Of a DNA stretch of 64,000 nucleotides, positions 35,582 through 44,722 are shown in pieces. This stretch comes from JAPOXR01 sp965214695. GTDB taxonomy: Bacteria; Pseudomonadota; Alphaproteobacteria; Rhodobacterales; Rhodobacteraceae. The stretch's first letter is position 1. Every line of letters starts with the position of its first letter. The position numbers were made by a program, and so were the translations under genes. The notes below the pieces were generated by a model. It was not told the origin of the DNA. It made no database searches and worked only from the letters and a program-made list of their open reading frames with translations. Location: assembly GCA_965214695.1 (NCBI GenBank), contig OZ243967.1, positions 558,001-622,000 of the forward strand. Reading direction: 5' to 3'.

Positions 35582-36025
35582 CTTGACGCAGCACTCCCCT
35601 CTCACCGGCAATCGCCGCCCGTACCGGCCGGCGCATCCGGCAATCCCCGGCCCTGCCAATCCCTGCCGGACTGCCCGGACCAGCCTGGCATTTGACAGTT
35701 CGGCTTCGGTCGGTCAGGCTTGCGCCGAGACCGGATCCCCTCCTGAGCACAGGAGAAACCGGGAGGAGGCGGGGCGCGGGACCGGCCCGGGATTGCCGAA
35801 TTCCCGCGCGGCCCCGGCGCAGGCGACCGGCAAGTTCAATGTTGTGACCAGGTCAATGACAGACTCATTTCATTTCACGAGAGGCGGGCTGAACGGCCTG
35901 CGCATTGCCGGCGAAAGTGATCTGCCCAACCGTTTGCCCGTTGCCGCGACGCCGGCAGGGCAGGGCGCCCGCTTGCCGCCCGCCGATTGTTTTGACCAGT
36001 CGGGGCCAGTCCGGGGGCGGTGGAA
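35582..36025. other. Intergenic region between ntrX and trkA
   Basis: No gene supported, though one frame stays open across it (35583-36029) without family features. The gap of 444 bases suggests trkA has its own promoter rather than only reading through from ntrX. Confidence 0.4.
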
Positions 36026-37393
36026 ATGAGAGCCATCGTGCTCGGAGCAGGCCAGGTGGGCGGGCAAATCTGCCGCTACCTCTCCCGGGAGGATTGCGAT
36101 GTCACCGTGGTCGACGAGGATTACGGCCGGGTTCGCCGCCTGGCCGAGAATCTGAACCTGACCGGGGTTGGCGGCCATGCGGCCGACCCGTCGGTGTTGC
36201 ACAATGCCGGGGTGGAGGATGGCGAATTGTTGGTCGCGGTCACCTCCTCCGATGAAACCAACATCGTGGCAAGCCTTGTTGCCCGCAATCTCGGCTGCAA
36301 GGGACGCACGGTGGCACGCCTTCGTCGCCAGAACTACCGCTCCTCGGTGATGAGCGATGTCGGCGGTCCAATCGACACCGTCATCAATCCCGAACGGGAG
36401 GTCGCCGAGACCGCAGTGCGCCTGCTTGGCTCGCCATCCCTGTTTGACCGCCGGAACATCCTCGATGACAGCGCCATTCTTGCCGGGATGCGGCTCGACC
36501 GGAACTGCTCGCTGCTGAACACGCCGCTGCGCCAGATGTCGGAACTGTTTACCGGACTTGCCGCCGTCGTGGTCGGATACCGGAGGGGGGGAATTCTTGG
36601 CGTGGCCGCGCCCGATGACCAGCTTTTTGCCGGTGACGAGGTCTATGTCTGTATCGGCAAGAAGGACCTGGCCCGCACCCTGCACCTGTTCGGCAAGGAG
36701 CAGAAACCCTGTTCCAGGCTCATCATTGTCGGCGCTGGTCGGGTCGGGATCGAGGTTGCCCGCCAGCTGGACAGGACCCCGTACCGGCCACGGGTCAAGT
36801 TCATCGAATTCGACCGGAAACGGGCCGAATATGCCGCCGAAATCCTGGAGAAGAAGGTCATTCTGAATGGAGACGGGCTGGACCGGGAGGTCCTGGCCGA
36901 GGCGGGGATCAACTCCTCCGACGCCATTCTTGCCGTGACCCAGGACGACAAGACCAACCTCCTGGTTGCCACTCGAGCCAAGCGGCTGACCGAGTCGCTG
37001 ACGGCAATCAGCCTCGTTACCGAACCCTTTCTTGCCCCTCTGGTCCGGCACCTGAACATCGATTCAATGATCGATCCCCGCGACACCACCGTGTCGTCGA
37101 TTCTGCCGCACATCCGCATGAAATCGGTGACACGGGTCGGTTTCGTGGGAGAATCCGAGGCGGAGTTGATCGAGGCGACCATCAGCGCCGGCTCACAGAT
37201 CAACGGCAAGTCGATTCGCAAAGCCGGACTTCCGGAAGGCGTGATGGTCGGGGCCATCCGCAAGGATGACGACGTGGTAAAGGTTCAACCGGATACAAGG
37301 TTTCACACCGGAGATGTCGTCGCATTCTTTGCCATGTCCAAGGATGTCGCAAGCCTGCTCGAGTTGCTTCAATCCGATGAACCGAATCGCTGA
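36026..37393 (+). CDS. trkA: Trk potassium system NAD-binding regulator TrkA
   Basis: A 455-aa peripheral membrane protein that gates the TrkH channel. It has two RCK_N Rossmann domains (starting AIVLGAGQVGGQICRYL at the N-terminus and LIIVGAGRVGIEVARQL at about residue 231), each followed by an RCK_C domain. The length is that of E. coli TrkA. The ATG at 36026 is preceded by GGTGGAA. The 3' end overlaps trkH by 17 bases, so the two are coupled. Confidence 0.94.
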   Translation: MRAIVLGAGQVGGQICRYLSREDCDVTVVDEDYGRVRRLAENLNLTGVGGHAADPSVLHNAGVEDGELLVAVTSSDETNIVASLVARNLGCKGRTVARLRRQNYRSSVMSDVGGPIDTVINPEREVAETAVRLLGSPSLFDRRNILDDSAILAGMRLDRNCSLLNTPLRQMSELFTGLAAVVVGYRRGGILGVAAPDDQLFAGDEVYVCIGKKDLARTLHLFGKEQKPCSRLIIVGAGRVGIEVARQLDRTPYRPRVKFIEFDRKRAEYAAEILEKKVILNGDGLDREVLAEAGINSSDAILAVTQDDKTNLLVATRAKRLTESLTAISLVTEPFLAPLVRHLNIDSMIDPRDTTVSSILPHIRMKSVTRVGFVGESEAELIEATISAGSQINGKSIRKAGLPEGVMVGAIRKDDDVVKVQPDTRFHTGDVVAFFAMSKDVASLLELLQSDEPNR

Positions 37394-38903
37394 CATTCCG
37401 ATCATCGCCCTGACTATTTTCCTGGCCGGGCTATCGATGATGGCCCCATCCCTGGTTTCCCTGGTTGTCGATGACCACCTGGCGTCGCGAGCGTTCTTCT
37501 ATTCCGGTTTGCTGATCATCGTGTTTGCGATCATTTCCGGGATCGCAGCCTACAATATCCGCAGCCGGGTTTCCTATGTGGATCAACTCTTCGGTATCCT
37601 GATAATCTTTTCCCTGTTGCCGGCAATCATGGCATTTCCGCTACTGGGGTTGATCGAAGGTGCCTCGTTCTGGCCGCTGTACCTGGACATGGTGTCCTGC
37701 CTGACCACCACCGGCGTGGCGCTGGTCGAACTTCCGGCAGATCCCGGACTCGGCATTGCCATCTGGAGGGCCGAAGTCGCCTGGTTGGGCGGATACCTGA
37801 TCCTGGTGGCGGCGGTGGCGGTGCTGGAGCCGCTGGGACTGGGCGGGTTCGAGGTCGAAGACCGGTCGTCGCCGGGCCAACCCGGCCCCGGTTCGAACGA
37901 GGTCGGCCGGATGCGGCAGCGGATGCAGCGCCACATCCTGGCACTGATTCCGTGGTATGTCGGCGCCACCGCGGTGCTGTGGGTACTGCAGCTGGCATCC
38001 GGGTCATCGACAGCCGCCGGACTCGTGCTGGCGATGTCGACCATCTCAACCAGCGGTATCACCCTGGATGGCACCGCCGGCCCGGTCGGCGAATTCTTCA
38101 TCCTGCTGTTCCTTGCCCTGGCATTGTCACGCCGGTTTTCCACCGGCCGGTTGGCAGCGCTCAGGCCTGGCACCCTCGTTCACGACCCCGAATTGCGGAT
38201 CGCGTTCCTGGTCCTGGCCGGGACGTTGCTGGTGGTGGTGGTCGTCAATCATTCCTATTTGACCAGCGCCAGGAACCTTGATGATGCAGCGAATGCAGCT
38301 TCGGCCCTGTGGCATTCGTTCTTCTTGTCCGTCTCCTACCTGACCACGACCGGTTTCGGCGGCACCATGCCGACGGAGATCATCCATGGACACCAATTCA
38401 GGGTGCCGGGCTTCCTGCTGATGCTCCTGGCCTTTGCAGGCGGCGGAATCGCCACTACCGCCGGCGGGCTCAAGCTCATCCGGGTCTTTGCCATGTACCG
38501 GTTGGGCAGGAACGAGATGTCGCGGCTGGTCTATCCGTCCACCGTGGTCACCTCGTCGGAGATTTCCCGCAACATCAAGGTGACCGGGCAGGAATTCGCC
38601 TGGATCGCCTTCATGGTGTTTGCACTGTTGCTGGCATTTTTCATGGTGGCGCTAACCGCATCCGGATTGTCCTTCACCAACGCAGTCATCATCACTGTTG
38701 CCGGCCTGACAACAACCGGACCGCTGGCCGAAACGATGTTGGGTCAGGATTTTTCCTTTGCCGACCTCAACACGGTCTCCAGGTCACTGGCGGCGGCGGC
38801 GATGATCTTCGGCCGGCTCGAACTCCTGACCGTCATTGCCCTTTTCAACCCGGCATTGTGGCGGGGAGAAGGCCGGCGATCCGGCGGTTCGGCCGAATTT
38901 TAG
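37377..38903 (+). CDS. trkH: Trk potassium uptake channel TrkH
   Basis: A 508-aa inner-membrane protein built of four membrane-pore-membrane repeats. The selectivity-filter loops are visible as CLTTTGVALVE, STISTSGITLDG, SYLTTTGFGGTMP and GLTTTGPLAE. The Gly in each filter is kept. The ATG at 37377 lies inside the 3' end of trkA. Together with TrkA it takes up potassium. Confidence 0.93.
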   Translation: MNRIADIPIIALTIFLAGLSMMAPSLVSLVVDDHLASRAFFYSGLLIIVFAIISGIAAYNIRSRVSYVDQLFGILIIFSLLPAIMAFPLLGLIEGASFWPLYLDMVSCLTTTGVALVELPADPGLGIAIWRAEVAWLGGYLILVAAVAVLEPLGLGGFEVEDRSSPGQPGPGSNEVGRMRQRMQRHILALIPWYVGATAVLWVLQLASGSSTAAGLVLAMSTISTSGITLDGTAGPVGEFFILLFLALALSRRFSTGRLAALRPGTLVHDPELRIAFLVLAGTLLVVVVVNHSYLTSARNLDDAANAASALWHSFFLSVSYLTTTGFGGTMPTEIIHGHQFRVPGFLLMLLAFAGGGIATTAGGLKLIRVFAMYRLGRNEMSRLVYPSTVVTSSEISRNIKVTGQEFAWIAFMVFALLLAFFMVALTASGLSFTNAVIITVAGLTTTGPLAETMLGQDFSFADLNTVSRSLAAAAMIFGRLELLTVIALFNPALWRGEGRRSGGSAEF

Positions 38904-38966
38904 GCAGTGGACAGCCGGTCCGTTCAAGGCTAAATGCCATGGGGTTCAATATCGGGGACATCAGCA

Positions 38967-39233
38967 ATGGCAGCAGACAGGAGCAGCCTTCAGGAGCCCT
39001 TCCTCAACGCCGTCCGCAAGTCACGGTGCTCAGTCACCATATTTCTGGTCAGCGGGGTGAAACTGCAGGGGGCGATCACTTGGTTCGACAATTATTGCGT
39101 CCTCCTGAAGCGGGACAACTTGTCACAATTGGTCTACAAGCACGCCATCTCGACCATCATGCCATCCGAACCGATTGAGCTCTATTCGGGCAATTCCAGG
39201 CAGGATGAAGAGGCGGATGACCCGGCGGAATGA
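38967..39233 (+). CDS. hfq: RNA chaperone Hfq
   Basis: An 88-aa Sm-like hexamer subunit that pairs small RNAs with mRNAs. The Sm1 motif TIFLVSGVKLQGAITWFDNYCVLL and Sm2 motif YKHAISTIMP are near identical to the family consensus. The C-terminal tail is short and acidic. The ATG at 38967 has GGGGACA upstream. Its position after ntrYX-trkA is standard for alphaproteobacteria, but hflX, the usual next gene, is replaced by an oppositely oriented hydrolase gene. Confidence 0.95.
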   Translation: MAADRSSLQEPFLNAVRKSRCSVTIFLVSGVKLQGAITWFDNYCVLLKRDNLSQLVYKHAISTIMPSEPIELYSGNSRQDEEADDPAE

Positions 39234-39250
39234 CCGGAGCTGTCCCCTGG

Positions 39251-39410
39251 GCAACCCACCACCAGCCACCGACCCTTGAACGGGCATGAGGGTGATCGGA
39301 CCAACCCTTTCGGCAACCGGCGCCGGGGATTGACTTAGGCTTGGCCGGACCGGCTCGTTCGGCAACCACCATCAGCCACCGACCCGGGAACCGGTATGGG
39401 GGTGATGGTG
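39251..39410. repeat. Two imperfect 50-bp direct repeats after hfq
   Basis: 39251-39300 and 39362-39410 share CAGCCACCGACCC, GGGTGATGG/GGGTGATCGG and most of the sequence between. They lie in the convergent gap between hfq and the acylase gene. They may act as terminators for both genes or belong to a dispersed intergenic repeat family. Confidence 0.5.
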
Positions 39411-39411
39411 A

Positions 39412-41850
39412 TCAGGGAACCGGCTCGAGGGTGATGGTGCCGGTCGCCGATGAATGGATGTCATCCGGGTCGAGCGACATCACGATATATTCCCCATTGC
39501 GCCAAAGTGCGGCCAGGTCGTCATAATGCCGCGACCAGGGGTGGCCACTCTGACCGGTGGAAATGACGAAGTTTGATGAATCCGGATCGGAGAAATCGTA
39601 AACGCCGCGATATCCCGCCCCGTGCGTGCTGGCAAAGGGTGCCTCTTCCGATGCCTCGGACGCACCACGATTGATGGTGAATTCGCCACCGGAGGTCGAC
39701 TGGCGAAGATTGACCAGCCAGGAGAACAGCCAGTTGCCGCCAAGTATCTGGTGATCATGCATGGCCAGGTGCGCATCGCCCCATCGCCAATCGCCGATAT
39801 CGCCGCCATAGGTGTTCCTCAGATTGGCCAGGGCCTCGTCCAGCGCTCGAACCTTGATCTCGTGGCATGTCTCGATTGTTGTCGATTGCAGGACGTCGCA
39901 CCATCTCGAGGCGCCGTCGACATCCCGGTAGACCCGCTCCAGGAATATCGGGTCGGGTTGCCTGAATTCCCCGAACAACTCGCCAAGATCATCCTGGATG
40001 AGATGCCTTTGCACCGCCAGGATCCAGGCGGAATAAATCAGCGGTTCCGGAAGGTGCTCATCCATGTCGCCATTCCAGTTGCGCAGGAGATTGATGGCCC
40101 GGTTGCGCAGATCGACGGCAGGATCATCCGATGGGGTGCCGGCCGAGTGCCACAGATCGCCGGAAAGCAACGCGGTCAGCGTCCTGGCCGGATAGGAAAT
40201 CGTATCGAGCTGGATGGTCTGGAAACTCTCCTTCGAGTGAATCTCCCCCGCCCGCAGCAATTCGGCAAGACGCGCAATCCGCTGGGTATCGCCCCAATAG
40301 TGACTGACATGCTCGGGGAAGGGCTGATCGACCAACCGGTTGTTGGTATTGACCAGCCAGCCACTGGCCGGATCCCTGACCCGGGGCATTTGCGAATAGT
40401 CGATTTCTCCCTGCCACCGGTTGCGAAACTTCCAGCCGGGAGACGGAAGCCGGCCCAGGGTTTCGTGAAACAGGTGCCGACGGGGCGCAGTCCCTGTCAG
40501 CTGCATGGCCATTCCCTCGCCATCGGCGACCACGAGGTTCAGGGAGGGGGCCTTCAGCAGGCTCCCGGCGTCCAGCGCCTCGTCGATCGTCGTCGAGCGC
40601 ATCAGCCCCAGCACCGAATCCATCGAGGTGTCTTCAGGGCTGAGCGCCGTCCAGGCAAGCGAGATGACATGGTCCTCGGGAACGATGTCCCCGAGTCCAA
40701 AATATTCAGCCGGAAGCACCGGACCGTTTTCGGTCCAGGCCAGGTCGATGTTCACGGAAGGGCTATCCTTGACGTTGATGACCTCGGCCATGGTGCGGAA
40801 TTCCCGGTAGCCGAAAGGGGTCAGGTATCTCGACCCGTCATCGGGGTCCAACTGTTCGTAATGGATATCCTGATCATCCAGGTAGGAGGAGGTAACTCCC
40901 CATGCCAAATGCGCCGAGCGGCCGACCGGCATGGCCGGCATTCCCGGAATGGTGCCGCCGATCACGCCGCCGGTCGACAATTCCAGCCGGGCCAGCATCC
41001 AGATCGAGGGCGCTGAGAAACCCAGATGCGGGTCATTGGCGAACAGCGTCTTCCTGGCCGCCGCCCGGTCGGGTGCCGCCGCCCACACATTGGAGGCACC
41101 ACCAAGCCTGGCCGGGGTAAGCCAGGCGGGAGCGGCCGATGCGCTGCGGCCTGGCCCCGGCACGGCAATTTCGGTCAGGTCGGGCAGGAACATGCGGGGC
41201 GCGGTGGGCATCAGATCGGCCAACTGTTCCGGCGGCAGGCGCACCGCCGCCCTGGCCCGGAGCGCCTCGTTTTGTGCATGCACCGACAACTCGAACGCCT
41301 GCAACTTCATGATGGCTATGCTGTCGGCTGGTTGCCACGGCCTGATTTCGACATCAAACAGGTGGAATTCCGGTGCGCCGGGATTGAACAGGCTCCGGTC
41401 CACGATTTCGAGCCAGGCATTGATGCCGTCCGAATAGGCCTGGAGCACGTCCCTGGTCGAGTCATCCAGCCGGTCATAGGAATCCACCGACAGGCCATGC
41501 AGGTCGAAGCGCCGCAACAGTTGGTCGGTTGGCACCGTCGTCTCGCCGAAGATTTCCGACAGGCGGCCCTGGGCAGCCCTGCGAAGGATGACCATCTGCC
41601 ACAACCGGTCCTGGGCGTGTGCAAATCCCAGCCCGAAAAAACTGTCACGATCGGTCTCACCGAAGATGTGCGGAACCGCGTACTCGCCCCGGACGATCTG
41701 GACCGGGGCGCTGAGCCCCTTGACCCGGTGGGTGGCCGAATAGTCCGGCAGCGACGAGGTCAGCATGAAGTAGATGACCACGATCGTCAGCACGCAGACG
41801 GCCAGAAGAGCCAGGAAGCCCCGAAACACCCATTTGAACACTGTCAGCAA
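39412..41850 (-). CDS. Penicillin acylase-family (Ntn-hydrolase) protein
   Basis: An 812-aa N-terminal-nucleophile hydrolase, probably exported or membrane anchored by one hydrophobic segment near the N-terminus (FLALLAVCVLTIVVIYFML). It matures by self-cleavage before a Ser, here most likely in LGGASNVWAA (about residue 260). The small subunit carries FFGLGFAHAQDRLWQM and the large one ANDPHLGFSAPSIWMLARLE and VNTNNRLVDQPFP. Members act on penicillins, acyl-homoserine lactones or other amides; the substrate is unknown. The frame is open to 42006, but that would overlap the divergent gene. A TTG at 41850 after GGAGGG is the likely start. Confidence 0.82.
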   Translation of the reverse strand: MLTVFKWVFRGFLALLAVCVLTIVVIYFMLTSSLPDYSATHRVKGLSAPVQIVRGEYAVPHIFGETDRDSFFGLGFAHAQDRLWQMVILRRAAQGRLSEIFGETTVPTDQLLRRFDLHGLSVDSYDRLDDSTRDVLQAYSDGINAWLEIVDRSLFNPGAPEFHLFDVEIRPWQPADSIAIMKLQAFELSVHAQNEALRARAAVRLPPEQLADLMPTAPRMFLPDLTEIAVPGPGRSASAAPAWLTPARLGGASNVWAAAPDRAAARKTLFANDPHLGFSAPSIWMLARLELSTGGVIGGTIPGMPAMPVGRSAHLAWGVTSSYLDDQDIHYEQLDPDDGSRYLTPFGYREFRTMAEVINVKDSPSVNIDLAWTENGPVLPAEYFGLGDIVPEDHVISLAWTALSPEDTSMDSVLGLMRSTTIDEALDAGSLLKAPSLNLVVADGEGMAMQLTGTAPRRHLFHETLGRLPSPGWKFRNRWQGEIDYSQMPRVRDPASGWLVNTNNRLVDQPFPEHVSHYWGDTQRIARLAELLRAGEIHSKESFQTIQLDTISYPARTLTALLSGDLWHSAGTPSDDPAVDLRNRAINLLRNWNGDMDEHLPEPLIYSAWILAVQRHLIQDDLGELFGEFRQPDPIFLERVYRDVDGASRWCDVLQSTTIETCHEIKVRALDEALANLRNTYGGDIGDWRWGDAHLAMHDHQILGGNWLFSWLVNLRQSTSGGEFTINRGASEASEEAPFASTHGAGYRGVYDFSDPDSSNFVISTGQSGHPWSRHYDDLAALWRNGEYIVMSLDPDDIHSSATGTITLEPVP

Positions 41851-41931
41851 CTGGTTGACCCTCCGGGATGGCCTTCGCCAGCGGAATTGTTTAGATGGCG
41901 GCCTGTTTCGCCAAAAAGCGAGGTGCGGGCA

Positions 41932-42810
41932 ATGGCAAAAGTTGCATTCCTGGGGTTGGGGGTCATGGGTTTTCCAATGGCTGGCCATCTGGCCGCCAAC
42001 GGGCATGTGGTAACGGTGTACAACCGGACTGCCTCCAGGGCCGGCAAGTGGCTGTCAAAACATGATGGACGTAGCGCTGCTACGCCGGTCGAGGCCGCCA
42101 CCGGCGCCGAGATCGTGTTCTGTTGCGTCGGCAATGATGACGATCTTCGTTCCGTCTGCACCGGCGATGTCGGTGCCTTCAGGGGAATGGAGGCTGGCAC
42201 GGTATTCGTCGACCATACGACGGTATCGGCAGCCATCACCCGGGAACTGGCCACAATGGCTGGCGATTCCGGCATCGAGTTTGTCGATGCGCCGGTGTCG
42301 GGCGGGCAGGCTGGCGCCGAAAACGGAGTCCTGTCGGTCATGTGCGGCGGGAACCAGGCAGCCTATGAACGGGTTGAACCGGTCATCGATTCATATGCCC
42401 GCATTTGCCGGCGCCTCGGGGATTCGGGAAGCGGTCAGCTCGCCAAGATGGTCAACCAGATCTGCATTGCCGGACTGGTCCAGGGACTGTCCGAGGGCAT
42501 GCACTTTGCCGAGAAAGTCGGGCTGGACGGACGGGCGGTGGTTGAGGTCATCAGCCAGGGAGCAGCCGGTTCCTGGCAGATGGAAAACCGCCACGCGACC
42601 ATGCTCGATGGCGAATTCGAGTTCGGATTTGCCGTCGACTGGATGCGAAAAGACCTCGGTATCTGTCTTGCTGCCGCCGACCAGGCTGGCATCTCGCTGC
42701 CGGTCACCGCGCTGGTCGACCAGTTCTACAAGGACGTCCAGAGGCTCGGCGGCTCCCGCTGGGACACGTCTAGCCTCGTCCAGAGACTGCGCAAGTTTGA
42801 CGACCAATAG
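41932..42810 (+). CDS. 3-hydroxyisobutyrate dehydrogenase-family oxidoreductase
   Basis: A 292-aa NAD(P)-dependent beta-hydroxyacid dehydrogenase. The Rossmann motif FLGLGVMGFPMAGHLAANGH begins at residue 6, the substrate motif is FVDAPVSGGQAGAENG, and the catalytic Lys is in GSGQLAKMVNQ. Close relatives act on 3-hydroxyisobutyrate, tartronate semialdehyde or similar acids; the exact substrate is unclear. The ATG at 41932 has GAGGTG upstream. It is divergent from the acylase gene. Confidence 0.87.
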   Translation: MAKVAFLGLGVMGFPMAGHLAANGHVVTVYNRTASRAGKWLSKHDGRSAATPVEAATGAEIVFCCVGNDDDLRSVCTGDVGAFRGMEAGTVFVDHTTVSAAITRELATMAGDSGIEFVDAPVSGGQAGAENGVLSVMCGGNQAAYERVEPVIDSYARICRRLGDSGSGQLAKMVNQICIAGLVQGLSEGMHFAEKVGLDGRAVVEVISQGAAGSWQMENRHATMLDGEFEFGFAVDWMRKDLGICLAAADQAGISLPVTALVDQFYKDVQRLGGSRWDTSSLVQRLRKFDDQ

Positions 42811-42877
42811 GCAGGCATGACGCCGACGGGGCTTCGTCCCGAGATCGCGCAGACTTGGCGGCACGCCGCCGCCCCGG

Positions 42878-43453
42878 TCAGGCCGTCCGCTCGAGCCTCG
42901 AGAACTTGGTTCCGTCGAGCGATGCACCGACATGCAACCCGGCAGCGCCGAACACGATCCCGGCCACATCCACGTTGCTGGTCAGGGTGTCGGTCCGGTG
43001 AATCGCGGTATCATCGACGATCAGGTACTTGTTCTCTGCGCCAAACGTCCATCCCCGTGAACTCCTGAAATCCTCGAGTGACCGGTCATTGAGAAAAAAC
43101 AGGGCGTAGGAATATTGCTGCGCACTGAACTGGAAACCGAAATTTGCCTGGAATGAACTGAAATAGTCGACGGTTTGTCCGCCGACCCTGAGAACTCCCT
43201 GGCCGTAGGCACCGCCGAGCAGGAATGCCGCCTTGGTGATCAGCGGCATGATCAGCACGCCTGATGACAGGTCAATCAAATCCTGCGATTCGGGAATGGT
43301 GTTCTGCATGAAAATCAATGCCGCACTGGCCTTGCTGTCTAGCCGGTCCAGATGTTCCTGGGTGACCGGCTCTGCGGATGATGCCGGTTTGGCTGCCGCG
43401 CATGTGGCCAAGGCGGCGCCCGCCACGAAATGGCGTCGCGTCAAGACGGACAT
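42878..43453 (-). CDS. YSC84-type (Ysc84/SH3YL1) lipid-binding-domain protein, exported
   Basis: A 191-aa protein with a twin-arginine type signal (LTRRHFVAGAALATCAAA, cleavage near residue 27). The mature domain matches the Ysc84 family, with GVLIMPLITKAAFLLGGAYGQGVL and the repeated aromatic/Gly pattern FQANFGFQFSAQQYSYALFFL. The family binds phosphoinositides in eukaryotes; the bacterial role is unknown and probably periplasmic. An AAGGAA site precedes the ATG. It is a single gene. Confidence 0.8.
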   Translation of the reverse strand: MSVLTRRHFVAGAALATCAAAKPASSAEPVTQEHLDRLDSKASAALIFMQNTIPESQDLIDLSSGVLIMPLITKAAFLLGGAYGQGVLRVGGQTVDYFSSFQANFGFQFSAQQYSYALFFLNDRSLEDFRSSRGWTFGAENKYLIVDDTAIHRTDTLTSNVDVAGIVFGAAGLHVGASLDGTKFSRLERTA

Positions 43454-43631
43454 GGAAAAATTCCTTATGCTCTGGTTGTTCTTGCCTGTCAGACACCCAT
43501 ATCACGAAATTCCTGGTGAGTCATCCGGCAGATTCTCCCCGTCGGGCCAGATGTGGCCAACCCGTCATCCGGGCCCAATTCAGGGCCCGTTGGCACATCT
43601 TCCGGCCACATTCGCGGCCGGCCAAACATCG

Positions 43632-44630
43632 TCACCCGTGACCGAGCAACCTTGCCGCCTCCGGGGCAAGATAGGTGAGGATCCCGTCGCAGCCGGCCCG
43701 CTTGAAGGCGGTGAGCGACTCCAAGATTGACGCGTCATGGGCAATCCAGCCATTTGCAGACGCCGCCTTGATCATCGCGTATTCGCCAGACACCTGGTAG
43801 GCAAATGTTGGAACATCGAACCGGTCCCTGACTGCACGGACGATGTCGAGATAGGGAAGCCCCGGCTTGACCATCACCGCATCGGCACCTTCCTCCAAGT
43901 CTCGCTGCACCATGCGCAGGGCCTCGGCGGCGTTGCCGGGATCCATCTGGTAGGTTTTTTTGTCACCGCCGAGTGCACCGGCCGAGCCGATTGCCTCGCG
44001 GAAGGGGCCGTAAAAGGCCGATGCGTATTTTGCCGAGTAGGACAGCAGGATGACGGATTGGAAGTTCCGATCCTCCAACGCCTGCCTGATGCGGCCGATC
44101 CTGCCATCCATCATGTCGGACGGGCCAAGCACGGCGGCACCGGCCTCGGCATGGCCCAGCGCCTGCCTGACCAGGCAGTCAAGGGTCTCGTCATTGAGAA
44201 TCATGCCATCCCGGACCAGGCCGTCATGACCGTCCGAATTGTATGGATCCAGTGCAACATCGAGCATGACCGGCATGTCCGGAACCTGGCTCCTTATGTT
44301 GCGCACGGCGCGGTTGGCCAGATTGTCCGGTCTCCACGCCTCCTCGCAGGTCGGGGATTTTTTGGAATTGTCGATTTGAGGAAAAAGTGCAATGAGCGGT
44401 ATCCCCAACTCGGCCGCCATTGCGGCCCTCTCGGTTGCCAGGTCAATCGACACCACATCCACTCCCGGCAGGGAACTTACCGGTTGCGATCGGTTGACCC
44501 CTTCCTGGACAAAGATCGGCCAGATCAAATCCCTAACGGAGAGGACATGTTCACGCGTCAGGTCTCTTATCGCCGCCGAACCGCGCAACCGCCGGGGCCT
44601 GGAAAAGGGAAACGGAGCCATCCTGGTCAT
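43632..44630 (-). CDS. hemB: Delta-aminolevulinic acid dehydratase (porphobilinogen synthase)
   Basis: A 332-aa heme-pathway enzyme that joins two 5-aminolevulinate molecules. Schiff-base lysines are Lys201 (SYSAKYASAFYGPF) and Lys255 (VMVKPGLPYLD). The region that binds zinc through three cysteines in some species reads DVALDPYNSDGHDG, with no Cys, so this is the zinc-independent, magnesium-stimulated type. The frame is open to 44849, but the ATG at 44630 has an AAGGAGG site. It is divergent from mfd. Confidence 0.94.
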   Translation of the reverse strand: MTRMAPFPFSRPRRLRGSAAIRDLTREHVLSVRDLIWPIFVQEGVNRSQPVSSLPGVDVVSIDLATERAAMAAELGIPLIALFPQIDNSKKSPTCEEAWRPDNLANRAVRNIRSQVPDMPVMLDVALDPYNSDGHDGLVRDGMILNDETLDCLVRQALGHAEAGAAVLGPSDMMDGRIGRIRQALEDRNFQSVILLSYSAKYASAFYGPFREAIGSAGALGGDKKTYQMDPGNAAEALRMVQRDLEEGADAVMVKPGLPYLDIVRAVRDRFDVPTFAYQVSGEYAMIKAASANGWIAHDASILESLTAFKRAGCDGILTYLAPEAARLLGHG

Positions 44631-44722
44631 CAATCGGCCTCCTTCTTGCCTGCCTGTCCATTCTACAACGGCAATCGCCGGGAGTCTGCCTTCCTGCAAA
44701 CCATGTGCGGGTAGGGGTATCC

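Noticed and set aside
35870..37051. Long minus-strand open frame opposite trkA
   Set aside because: trkA is certain from its domains; the antisense frame has no recognisable domain or ribosome binding site.
39622..41016. Long open frame (464 codons) on the plus strand opposite the acylase gene
   Set aside because: No family features; it is a shadow of the high-GC codon use of the acylase gene, which has clear motifs.
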